64,000 bases of DNA from UBA1926 sp036732005 (lineage in GTDB: Bacteria; Planctomycetota; Phycisphaerae; Phycisphaerales; UBA1924). Location of the stretch: assembly GCA_036732005.1 (NCBI GenBank), contig DAINDF010000002.1:186001-250000 (forward strand). The letters are read 5' to 3'. The notes under the pieces are model-generated. The model had not been told where the DNA came from. It saw only the letters and a program-made list of their open reading frames with translations, and did not search any database. The position numbers were made by a program, and so were the translations under genes. Position 1 is the first letter of the stretch, and each line of letters opens with the position of its first letter. This document shows, piece by piece, positions 57,122-64,000 of this stretch.

Positions 57122-59161
57122 ATGAACCGGTTGATGGCTGTGGCGATGGTCGCGGCGGGGGTGTGCTGGGGCTCGGCGGCCGGGGCGCCGTCGGACGACG
57201 CCCGGCTGGCGTGGTGGCGCGAGGCCCGCTTCGGGCTGTTCATCCACTGGGGGCTCTACTCGACGCTGGAGGGGGAGTGGAACGGGCAGGGGTGGCACGC
57301 GGAGTGGATCCGGACGACCGCGAAGATCCCGGTCGGCGAGTATGACCTCCTGCTGGACCGATTCAACCCCGAGCGGTTCGATGCCGACGCGTGGTGCCGC
57401 ATGGCGTCCGACGCGGGGATGAAGTACATCGTCATCACCACCAAGCACCACGACGGGTTCTGCCTGTTCGATTCCGCGCAAACCGAGTTCGATGTGATGT
57501 CGACGCCCTTCAAGCGGGACATCATGGCGGAGCTCGCCGTCGCGGCGGCGCGGCACGGGCTCCGGGTGGGGTGGTACCACTCGATCATGGACTGGCGCCA
57601 CCCGGATTACCTGCCGAGGCGGGCGTGGGAGGAGGCCGACAGGCCGGCGGCGGGCGCAGACTTCCACGGGAGGTTCGTGCCCTATGTGCGGGCGCAGGTC
57701 CGTGAGTTGCTCAGCGACTACGGCCCGATCGGGGTGATGTGGTTCGACGGGGAATGGGAGGACACCTGGACCCGTGAATTGGGCAACGACCTCTACGCCC
57801 TGTGCCGGGATCTCCAGCCCGAGGTCATCGTCAACAACCGCGTGAGCAAGGGGCGGGAGGGCATGGCCGGCCTGACCCGTGACGGCGGCTTCGCGGGCGA
57901 CTTCGGCACCCCGGAGCAGGAGGTGCCCGCGACGGGCCTGCCGGGGGTGGACTGGGAGTCGTGCATCACGATGAACAACCACTGGGGCTGGAACAAGGCC
58001 GATCGGAACTGGAAGAGCGATGCGGAGTTGATCGGCATGCTCTGCGATATCGCCTCGAAGGGGGGCAATCTGCTGCTCAATGTCGGGCCGAAGCCGGACG
58101 GGACTTTTCCACGGGAAGCGGTCGAACGGCTCGACGCGATCGGACGCTGGATGGACATCAACGGCGAGGCGATCCACGGCACCGGCGTCTCCCCCTTTGA
58201 GCCGTTCGGGTGGGGGCGTTGCACGGTTCGAACAGGCGGTGATCGCAGCACGCTCTACTTCCATGTGCTGGAGCCGGCGGAGGATCAGTCGTACCCGGTG
58301 CCCGGGCTGGCGTCCGAGGTTCTTTCCGCGCGCCTGCTGGGCAACGAGGCCGCCGCGGTCTCGGTGCAGCGTGCCGGGCCGGGCGTGGTCATCAGGTTGC
58401 CGCCGCTTCCGGTGGACCGGGTGGTTCCCGTGGTCGCGGTCGAGGTCCTTGGGGCACCCCGGGTGTATCACCGACCGGCCATCCGCTCGGGGAGCGATGT
58501 CTTTGTCGAATCTCTGCATGTCGAGTTTGACGCGGCGCACACGGGGGGCGAGGTCCGCTACACGGTCGACGGGTCGCTTCCGGGTTTGGACTCACCGGTC
58601 GCGCGTGGGCCGCTCCGCATCGACGAGACCCGCACGGTCAGCGCCCAGCTGTTCGTGGACGGTCGCGCCGCGAGCGAGATCGCCCGGCGTGAGTTCCGCC
58701 GCGTTGATCCGATCGCGGGCGTGAGCGGCGAGGTCGCCAAGCTCCCCCAAGGTCTCCTCATGGAGCGGTACCTCGGGAGTTGGGACCTGCTGCCCCCGAT
58801 GGCGACCATGGAACCGGACGGGGTCGAAGTCGTCGCGGCGATCAGCGCCGAGCCGTTCGCGGAGTACGAGGCACGGCGGTTGTCGGGGTTCGTCCATCTC
58901 GACCGTCCCGGGGTGTACAACTTCGTCCTCCGGAGCGACGACGGATCGAGGCTCGACCTCCACGGCGTCACCGTGGTCGACAACGACGGCCTCCACGCCG
59001 CGCAGGAGCGGAGCGGCGTTGTTGCGCTGGGCGCGGGGTGGCATCCGATCGCCGTGGAGTGGTTCAACAAGACGGGCGGGGCCGAGCTGCAACTCCGCCT
59101 GGGCCTCGTCGGGGAAGAGCCGGTCGAGGTGGCGCCCGCGCGGTTCCGTCACCGTCGATAA
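57122..59161 (+). CDS. Exported alpha-L-fucosidase (GH29) with C-terminal chitobiase-like and PA14 domains
   Basis: A 679-residue secreted glycoside hydrolase. The signal peptide ends AAG. The GH29 catalytic domain (about 28-360) has REARFGLFIHWGLYS, MKYIVITTKHHDGFCLFDS, YHSIMDW and YGPIGVMWFDGEWED with the likely nucleophile Asp209, and NLLLNVGPKPDG near its end. It is followed by a CHB_HEX_C-like segment (EVRYTVDGSLPG) and a PA14-type domain (LMERYLGSWDLLPP, FVLRSDDGSRLDLHG, HPIAVEWFNKTGGAELQL) that may bind carbohydrate. Likely substrates are fucose-containing polysaccharides such as marine fucans. GAGGAGG lies 4 nt before the ATG, which is 11 nt past the DUF1643 stop. Confidence 0.9.
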   Translation: MNRLMAVAMVAAGVCWGSAAGAPSDDARLAWWREARFGLFIHWGLYSTLEGEWNGQGWHAEWIRTTAKIPVGEYDLLLDRFNPERFDADAWCRMASDAGMKYIVITTKHHDGFCLFDSAQTEFDVMSTPFKRDIMAELAVAAARHGLRVGWYHSIMDWRHPDYLPRRAWEEADRPAAGADFHGRFVPYVRAQVRELLSDYGPIGVMWFDGEWEDTWTRELGNDLYALCRDLQPEVIVNNRVSKGREGMAGLTRDGGFAGDFGTPEQEVPATGLPGVDWESCITMNNHWGWNKADRNWKSDAELIGMLCDIASKGGNLLLNVGPKPDGTFPREAVERLDAIGRWMDINGEAIHGTGVSPFEPFGWGRCTVRTGGDRSTLYFHVLEPAEDQSYPVPGLASEVLSARLLGNEAAAVSVQRAGPGVVIRLPPLPVDRVVPVVAVEVLGAPRVYHRPAIRSGSDVFVESLHVEFDAAHTGGEVRYTVDGSLPGLDSPVARGPLRIDETRTVSAQLFVDGRAASEIARREFRRVDPIAGVSGEVAKLPQGLLMERYLGSWDLLPPMATMEPDGVEVVAAISAEPFAEYEARRLSGFVHLDRPGVYNFVLRSDDGSRLDLHGVTVVDNDGLHAAQERSGVVALGAGWHPIAVEWFNKTGGAELQLRLGLVGEEPVEVAPARFRHRR

Positions 59162-59226
59162 GGGCCCGGGATGGGGTCGCTGAAAGCCCGGGACGGGGTC
59201 GCTACCCTCCGCCTCACGGAGGGCCC

Positions 59227-60030
59227 ATGCGACGCTACGACGCGGTGATCTGCGATATCGACGGGTGCCTCGGGCCCGAAGAACACGGCCCGCTCGACGC
59301 CGACCTGCTCGCCGAGGTTGCGGCGTACAACAGGCTCGCGCACGAGCGGGGCGATCGCCCTGTCGTGACCCTCTGCTCGGGCCGCCCGCTGCCCTACGCC
59401 GAGGCGATCGCACGGCTCATCGGTGTGCGCACGCTCCCGGTCGTGTGCGAGATGGGCGTCTGGCTCTGGCACGCGGACACGAACCGGTTCGACCGCGACC
59501 CTCGGATTACCCCTGAGCATGGGCGGGCCGTGCACGAGGCACAGGAGTGGATCGAGGCAATCTATGGGATGAGCAACCCGCGGGGCCCGGTGAGCCAGCA
59601 GCCCGGCAAGGCGTGCTCGATCTCGCTGTATCACCCGGACACGGCGTATCTGAAGGGGCTCGAGCCCGAACTCGAAGCGGAGATCGCCCGGCGAGGGTGG
59701 CCCTTCCGGGTCAGCAGCACCTGGCACTGGATCAACATCGACCTCAAGCATGTCTCCAAGGCGAGCGGAATCGAGCGGCTCATGGCCCACACCGGGCTGA
59801 CCCCGGGCCGGCTCGCGGGCATCGGCGACACGATGGGGGACCTGGCGATCCGCGAGCATGTCGCCTTCTTCGCCTGCCCCGCGAACGCCGACGATCGGCT
59901 CAAGGGCCACGCCGATTTTGTCTCGGCCGCGGTTGAGATCGAGGGGGTCCTCGAGATTCTCCGTGGGCTCGTCGGCCCCGTCGCCCCGACAGGCGATCGT
60001 CCTCCATCCAACCCTGACGGTCGGGGCTGA
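59227..60030 (+). CDS. HAD-superfamily phosphatase (phosphoglycolate phosphatase-like)
   Basis: A 267-residue Cof-type (IIB) HAD hydrolase. Motifs: AVICDIDGCLGPEE (motif I), VVTLCSGRPLPYAEAI (motif II), HWINIDLKHVSKASGIERL (motif III Lys) and LAGIGDTMGDLAIREHV (motif IV). It is closest to the archaeal-type phosphoglycolate phosphatase or sucrose-phosphatase branch. GGAGGG lies just ahead of the ATG, and a TACCCT box is upstream. The start is fixed by motif I position. Confidence 0.85.
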   Translation: MRRYDAVICDIDGCLGPEEHGPLDADLLAEVAAYNRLAHERGDRPVVTLCSGRPLPYAEAIARLIGVRTLPVVCEMGVWLWHADTNRFDRDPRITPEHGRAVHEAQEWIEAIYGMSNPRGPVSQQPGKACSISLYHPDTAYLKGLEPELEAEIARRGWPFRVSSTWHWINIDLKHVSKASGIERLMAHTGLTPGRLAGIGDTMGDLAIREHVAFFACPANADDRLKGHADFVSAAVEIEGVLEILRGLVGPVAPTGDRPPSNPDGRG

Positions 60031-60334
60031 CGCCTCGGGAGCAACCAGAGTTCGTTCCGCCGTCGAGCGGGGCCACGCCGAAAATCGCACGGCGTGATCC
60101 CGATTGAGTCGTGTCGGTGTCGGCCCTCTGTGCTGCGCTGCACCTGCGGAATGCCCACTCACCTGCGGATGCGTGTCCCCACGCCCAAATTCGACCGTCA
60201 CGACAGATATCTGGGGCCCGTTCGCCGGTTTGGTGGCCGAGGCGGCGCTTATCGGGCACATTGGGGTGGGGGAATCCCTCGCGCACAACGGGGTGACCCG
60301 GGGGGCGAATCTCCCACAAGAGAAGGGAAGCCAT
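60031..60334. other. Gene-free stretch
   Basis: No coding region or RNA gene is seen in these 304 bases. They hold a direct repeat of CACCTGCGGA (60141-60150 and 60160-60169, 19 bp apart) that could be a regulator site for the downstream CHRD gene. No good promoter is recognised. Confidence 0.4.
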
Positions 60335-60826
60335 ATGAAGACCGCTGTTCTCGCCGTTGCTCTCGTTGCGCCCGCCGCGTGCGGCGCCATCAGCCAGTTC
60401 GAGGCCGCCATTGACGGCCTCCAGGCCAACCAGGGGAACGGGACCGGGAGCCCCGTGACCGGCACGCTCGTCGGGGAGTACGACAGCGTCGCCAACACCT
60501 TCGCGTTCAGCTATGAGCTGACCGGCACGCTCCTCGGATCGCCCTCGGCGCCCGGCGCCCACCTGCACCGCGCGCCCGCGGGCTCGAACGGCTCGATCGT
60601 CTTCAACTTCGCCGGCGGGCCCTGGCCGCTCGCGAACTCGCACACCTGGATGAACCTCTCGCAGGCGAATATCGACGACCTGTTCGCCGGAAACATCTAC
60701 ATCAACTTCCACACCTCCGCCTTCCCGGGCGGGGAGGTCCGCGGGCAGATCTACCTCGTGCCCGCGCCGGGCGCGGCCGCGCTGCTCGGGCTGGCCGGCC
60801 TGGCCTCGGTGCGTCGCCGTCGCTGA
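60335..60826 (+). CDS. CHRD-domain secreted protein with PEP-CTERM-like tail
   Basis: A 163-residue exported protein. The signal peptide is MKTAVLAVALVAPAACGA. A single CHRD domain (about 25-140) is marked by FAFSYELTGTLLG, AHLHRAPAGSNGSIVFNFAG and NIYINFHTSAFPGGEVRGQIY. The tail VPAPGAAALLGLAGLASVRRRR is PEP-CTERM-like and almost identical to that of the lamin-tail protein at 51.8 kb. AGAAGGGAAG precedes the ATG. A monocistronic unit with its own terminator. Confidence 0.88.
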   Translation: MKTAVLAVALVAPAACGAISQFEAAIDGLQANQGNGTGSPVTGTLVGEYDSVANTFAFSYELTGTLLGSPSAPGAHLHRAPAGSNGSIVFNFAGGPWPLANSHTWMNLSQANIDDLFAGNIYINFHTSAFPGGEVRGQIYLVPAPGAAALLGLAGLASVRRRR

Positions 60827-60848
60827 GTCGGTCCATCGATTGCAAGTT

Positions 60849-60884
60849 CCGCGGCCCGGAGATTTCCGGGCCGCGGTTCATTTT
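60849..60884 (+). terminator. Terminator of the CHRD gene
   Basis: A perfect 12-bp stem, CCGCGGCCCGGA (60849-60860) with TCCGGGCCGCGG (60865-60876), has a GATT loop and is followed by TTCATTTT. Confidence 0.9.
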
Positions 60885-60897
60885 GAAAATCGGTCCG

Positions 60898-61278
60898 TCA
60901 GGACCATTGCCGATCTGTCGGCCCCGGGAAGCGGTCCAGGGGGAACGCCGGGTTGGCCAGAGGCCGCAGCGCGAGCGTGAGCAGCGCGAGTTCACTGTCG
61001 TCGCCGGCGATCCTGTTCAGGCGGATCCGCCCGCAGCCCGTGCACCGGTGCAGGATGGACCATTCGCCGTTGTGGTCCACGACAACCGCGATCGGGGTCA
61101 TGGGCTGGCCGCAGGCCGCGCGGCGATCGCCGGTCTGCTCGTCGACATGGCGCGACCAGAGGCACGCGGGGCAGTGGTTGCGGTGCCGGGTGCCGAAGGC
61201 GGAGAGCGGGACGGTCGTCCTGCACGAGATGCAGGAGAAGCAAGCCTGCCCGGAGGGGCGGCGGGGATGTTGAGACAT
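60898..61278 (-). CDS. RNHCP-domain zinc-binding protein
   Basis: A 126-residue cytoplasmic protein named after its RHRNHCPACLWSRHVD signature. The upstream CFSCISCRTTVP and the CPAC give a likely zinc ribbon; a second pair is in HRCTGCGRIRLNRIAGDD. Members of this small domain family have no known function. The start at MSQHPRRPSG is preferred (weak AGGA upstream, family length); the frame extends to 61419. It converges on the CHRD gene. Confidence 0.8.
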   Translation of the reverse strand: MSQHPRRPSGQACFSCISCRTTVPLSAFGTRHRNHCPACLWSRHVDEQTGDRRAACGQPMTPIAVVVDHNGEWSILHRCTGCGRIRLNRIAGDDSELALLTLALRPLANPAFPLDRFPGPTDRQWS

Positions 61279-61537
61279 GAGATGATCCTGCAAAGCCGCG
61301 GAAGGGCGGCCGATTGCCTGAGTTGATTCGCGGCGCAGCGCAAACGACCCGGAGCAAAGAGCCCGGGAGCGCCGGCCGTTCCATTGGAGACGGGCGGAAG
61401 AGACGAGAAGATCAGGCAATGACAGTTGTTGACATCGCCCAAAGGGTATCGCGGCGTTCCGGGCGATGCAAGCGCCGGAGCACCGGGCTTGGTCCTGTGA
61501 TGCGGAGTCCTTAGAGACCGGTCCGTCAGACCGAACC

Positions 61538-61543
61538 TAGCCT
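61538..61543 (+). promoter_or_regulatory. Putative -10 of a leaderless promoter
   Basis: TAGCCT lies exactly 6 nt before the ATG of the BFD-like gene; no Shine-Dalgarno is present. Upstream, GGTCCGTC and GGTC-type half-sites around 61517-61531 may be a regulator site. Confidence 0.45.
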
Positions 61544-61549
61544 CCCCGC

Positions 61550-61843
61550 ATGGGTCCGGACGACGAGGTCTGCCTGTGCTTTCATGTCACCCTGCGGAAG
61601 ATCCGCGCGTTCCTGAAACGCGAGGACCCGCCCGTGGCGAGCCTCATCAGCGAGTGCCTCGGCGCGGGGACCGGGTGTGGGTGGTGCGTGCCGATCCTGC
61701 GTCACCTGCACGCCCAGCACCGGCGGGGGACCGAGGCCGGGCTGGCGCTCTCGCCCGATCGCTACGCGGAGGCGAGGCAGGTCTACCGGGTCACGCGCGA
61801 GCGTGAGGACATCCTCAGGGACGAGGCCGACGCCGAGGGTTGA
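61550..61843 (+). CDS. BFD-like [2Fe-2S]-binding protein
   Basis: A 97-residue protein of the bacterioferritin-associated ferredoxin/NifU-middle type. The four cluster Cys are in VCLCFHV and GAGTGCGWCVPIL (pattern CxC ... CxxC). The C-terminal half is helical and charged and not part of the domain. Proteins of this fold release iron from bacterioferritin or act as small redox regulators; no bacterioferritin gene is in the window. Confidence 0.85.
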   Translation: MGPDDEVCLCFHVTLRKIRAFLKREDPPVASLISECLGAGTGCGWCVPILRHLHAQHRRGTEAGLALSPDRYAEARQVYRVTREREDILRDEADAEG

Positions 61844-61859
61844 TCGGGCGCAGAAAAAA

Positions 61860-61878
61860 CCCGCGGGGGGCCCGCGGG
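61860..61878 (-). terminator. Terminator of the TPR-alphaCTD gene
   Basis: CCCGCGGG repeats either side of a GGG loop form an 8-bp stem; on the minus strand it is followed by GTTTTTT. It lies 38 nt past the stop. Confidence 0.75.
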
Positions 61879-61915
61879 CGAGGTCTGAACCAGGATCGCG
61901 TCAGGCCCGATCGGA

Positions 61916-62923
61916 TCAGGCTTGATCGGCGTCGATCGCGTCGATGACGGCGCTGGACATTGAGACGGCCTCGAACCCCTCGCCGGGCTCGTCGATGATC
62001 CGCAGGCTCAGGCCCAGGCCGGTCAGTTTCTCGCGGACCTCGGTGAGCGAGGTGGCGCCGAAGTTCTTGACGCCCATGAGCTCGGCCTCGGTGTGGCTGC
62101 ACAGGTCGCCGAGCGTCTGGATGTTGAGCACCTGGAGCGCCTTGCGTGCCCGGACGGAGAGCTGCAAGTCGCCCACGGGCTTGTTGAGCAGGGCCTCCTT
62201 GCCGCTGCCCTTGAGCCGCTCCATGATCGCGCGGCGGGCCGAGCGGTGCGCGTCCTCGAGCCCCTGGCCGAGGCGGAGGCCCTTCATGGAGAGCATCTTC
62301 TTGATCTCTTCGAGGCTGCTCTCGCCGAAGTTTTTGTAGGACATCAGCTCCTGCTCGGTGATGCGGAGCAGGTCGCCGAGCGTGCGGATGTTCATCTTCT
62401 TGAGGCAGGTGCGGGCGCGGACGGAGAGCTCGAAGTCGGTCACGGGGGTGTCGAGCAGGGCGCGCCGCTTGAGGATGTCCCGGTCCTGGTCCTCCTCGAT
62501 GACCATCTCCTTGCTGGCGATGACATCCTTCATGAAGAGCTTCGCCCGCGGGTGGGTGGGGTTCGTGTCGAGCACCTGGCGCAGGCAGCGCTCGGCGCGG
62601 ACATGATCGCCCCGATCCTCGAACAGGACCGCGAGGTTCATCAGCGCCCGCACCGGCGCGGGCGGGCGGTCGCAGCAGCGCTCGTAGAGCGCGATGGCCT
62701 CGTCCTCCTCGCCCATCAGGTCGACCTGGTAGGCGAGCTGGAAGAGCGCGTCGTTGTTCTCCGGGTCGGCCGCGACGGCGCGACGCAACTCGGCCACGGC
62801 GCCGAACCGGTCGCCCGAGTCGAGCATCTTCAGGGCCTCGGAGAAGTGCCGGCTCGAGGCCTCGGGGTTGCGCTGGGCCGACTGATCGGTCCCGATCACC
62901 ATGTCCAGTGGATCGTTCGACAT
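61916..62923 (-). CDS. TPR protein with two tandem RNA polymerase alpha C-terminal domains
   Basis: A 335-residue protein. Residues about 25-130 are TPR-like (ALKMLDSGDRFGAVAELRRAV, MGEEDEAIALYERC, RGDHVRAERCLRQVL). Two complete alpha-CTD modules follow: 157-219 (LSVRARTCLKKMNIRTLGDL, YKNFGESSLEEIKKML) and 247-310 (LSVRARKALQVLNIQTLGDL, VKNFGATSLTEVREKL). The Arg that contacts UP-element DNA in E. coli alpha (R265) is kept in both (Arg169, Arg259). The alpha N-terminal assembly domain is absent, so it cannot replace RpoA; a role in transcription or DNA/protein recruitment is inferred. GAGGA precedes the ATG. Confidence 0.88.
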   Translation of the reverse strand: MSNDPLDMVIGTDQSAQRNPEASSRHFSEALKMLDSGDRFGAVAELRRAVAADPENNDALFQLAYQVDLMGEEDEAIALYERCCDRPPAPVRALMNLAVLFEDRGDHVRAERCLRQVLDTNPTHPRAKLFMKDVIASKEMVIEEDQDRDILKRRALLDTPVTDFELSVRARTCLKKMNIRTLGDLLRITEQELMSYKNFGESSLEEIKKMLSMKGLRLGQGLEDAHRSARRAIMERLKGSGKEALLNKPVGDLQLSVRARKALQVLNIQTLGDLCSHTEAELMGVKNFGATSLTEVREKLTGLGLSLRIIDEPGEGFEAVSMSSAVIDAIDADQA

Positions 62924-63040
62924 GCGTTCCTCGTTGGGTCTTTCGGTCTGTGTTCGCGGGAGGGCCCGCGCGCGTGCCGCCTCGCCGCGGCTTTCGGCTT
63001 GTTCAGGCGGAGTTTAGGCGTCCCGGATCCGGGGCAGCGG

Positions 63041-64000
63041 TCAGGCCGGCTCCGAAGCGGGGCCCGGCAGGTCGCGGACCAGCCGCATCCGGGTCCAGTG
63101 TCCTTGCAAAAACCGAACGAGGAGGGCCAGGCCCAGGCAGATGATGTACGCGGAGGCCCCGACCCAGGGGCCCACCCCGCCGAGCGACGGGGCGAGCGCG
63201 ATCGTGAGGTGCCCCCCGCCCACGATGCACACCCAGGAGAGCACCAGCGTGGCCACGCCGGGCCAGACCGTGTCGCCCGCGCCCCGGAGGGCCCCGGAGA
63301 GGGTGATGGCGAGCGCGTCGAAAAGCTGGAAGATCGCCGCGGCGATCATGACCTTCGACCCCACGGCGATCAGGGCGGCCCGCTGGTCCGGGGGCGTCTC
63401 CGCGCTGATGAACAGCCCGATGAGCGGATCGCGGAATAGCAGGAAGGCGACGGCGCACAGGGCCATGTAGGCCATCCCGACCCGGACGCCGAGCCAGGTC
63501 CGGCTGCGGGCGAGGTCGGGGCGGCGCATGCCCATGCACTTGCCGACGATCGCCGTGAGGGCGATGGAGAGCCCGACGGCGGGCATGAAGGAAAGGTGCA
63601 TGTACCGCAGGGCGATCCACCCGGCGGTGTTGGCGACAAGGGGGTCGTTGCCGGCGGCCTCGGCGGCCATCGGGATCAGCCAGGTCATCAGGTAGGCCCA
63701 GCAGATCATCTCGTTGACGAACATGAGCGCCCCGGGCCACCCGATCCGGCAGATGTCCCGCAGGTGCAGCCGGGAGGGCCGCCACGCCGCCCGGGTGCCG
63801 AGTTCGCGGGCGTAGCGGGGGCCCATGAAGATAACGAAGGGGATGACGAGTTCCACGAACGACCCAATGACGGTCCCGACGGCCGCGCCCGCCACGCCGA
63901 GTTGCGGCGCACCGAAGTGCCCGAAGATCAGGACATAATTGGCGGCGACATTGACAAGATTGCCCGCGAGCACCGAGACCATCACGATCATCGGGCGGTG
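63041..64000 (-). CDS. MATE-family efflux transporter, C-terminal part (5' end outside window)
   Basis: The frame is open to the window edge and reads HRPMIVMVSVLAGNLVNVAANYVLIFG at the start, a mid-protein MATE segment, so about 130-150 N-terminal residues are missing. Visible: GVAGAAVGTVIGSFVELV, WPGALMFVNEMICWAYLMTW, PAVGLSIALTAIVGKCMG and LSGALRGAGDTVWPGVATLVLSW, the conserved second-half repeat of NorM-like Na+- or H+-coupled multidrug exporters. About eight helices remain. Confidence 0.9.
   Translation of the reverse strand, partial: HRPMIVMVSVLAGNLVNVAANYVLIFGHFGAPQLGVAGAAVGTVIGSFVELVIPFVIFMGPRYARELGTRAAWRPSRLHLRDICRIGWPGALMFVNEMICWAYLMTWLIPMAAEAAGNDPLVANTAGWIALRYMHLSFMPAVGLSIALTAIVGKCMGMRRPDLARSRTWLGVRVGMAYMALCAVAFLLFRDPLIGLFISAETPPDQRAALIAVGSKVMIAAAIFQLFDALAITLSGALRGAGDTVWPGVATLVLSWVCIVGGGHLTIALAPSLGGVGPWVGASAYIICLGLALLVRFLQGHWTRMRLVRDLPGPASEPA

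Overview
The window is a high-GC chromosomal segment of a planctomycete, most likely class Phycisphaerae. The signs are many exported proteins ending in a two-repeat, Cys-bounded 'GC-type' dockerin tag, others ending in a PEP-CTERM-like Pro-Ala-Pro/hydrophobic/poly-Arg tail, a DUF1800-DUF1501 pair, a Minf_1886-family protein, a TPR protein with two RNA polymerase alpha-CTDs, and an alternative complex III (ACIII) operon. LPS heptose genes, a Pal/OmpA-like lipoprotein and a DUF481 protein point to a Gram-negative envelope. There is no phage, insertion sequence, CRISPR array or antiphage module; this is a core-type genome with a rich secretome.

Layout. 1-11.1 kb: the 3' end of alanine dehydrogenase, two small lipoproteins, then five exported dockerin-tagged proteins (a short one, a five-repeat beta-helix protein, a lactonase-like beta-propeller, an NxxGxxAF-repeat protein and a pentaheme cytochrome). 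11.2-14.1 kb (minus): a lipoprotein, a NAL1-like serine protease and a DUF481 protein split by a C11 homopolymer. 14.3-16.3 kb: gmhB-waaF. 17.0 kb: tRNA-Ala(GGC). 17.1-20.1 kb (minus): DUF1800-DUF1501. 20.3-37.9 kb: the respiratory block, with heme A synthase divergent from a roughly 16 kb operon actABCDEF-orf-sco-coxB-coxA-coxC-coxD-orf, that is a quinol:cytochrome c oxidoreductase plus an A2-type caa3 oxidase. 38.0-40.8 kb (minus): a pseudopilin with a pair of tandem paralogues, one PEP-CTERM-tagged and one dockerin-tagged. 40.8-50.2 kb: an OmpA lipoprotein, an amidohydrolase, ResB/CcsA cytochrome c maturation genes that would serve the many c-type hemes here, a DNA glycosylase, a Minf_1886 protein and an AI-2E transporter. 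50.2-51.7 kb (minus): an HExxHH protein and fmt. 51.8-55.2 kb (minus): a second pseudopilin plus a dockerin/PEP-CTERM homologue pair, here lamin-tail proteins. 55.3-64 kb: aroC, DUF1643, a GH29 fucosidase, a HAD phosphatase, a CHRD/PEP-CTERM protein, an RNHCP protein, a BFD-like ferredoxin, the TPR-alphaCTD2 protein and a truncated MATE transporter.

Three cross-cutting patterns stand out. (i) Eight genes have a TANNNT hexamer exactly 6 nt before the ATG and no Shine-Dalgarno, and a ninth has it 7 nt before a GTG; this is the signature of leaderless mRNAs and it fixes several starts. (ii) Two unlinked loci share the same cassette: one pseudopilin plus two homologous exported proteins, one with each sorting tag. 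(iii) His-rich tails recur on several subunits of the ACIII/caa3 operon. Functional calls rest on motif and family recognition by eye; no database search was possible.
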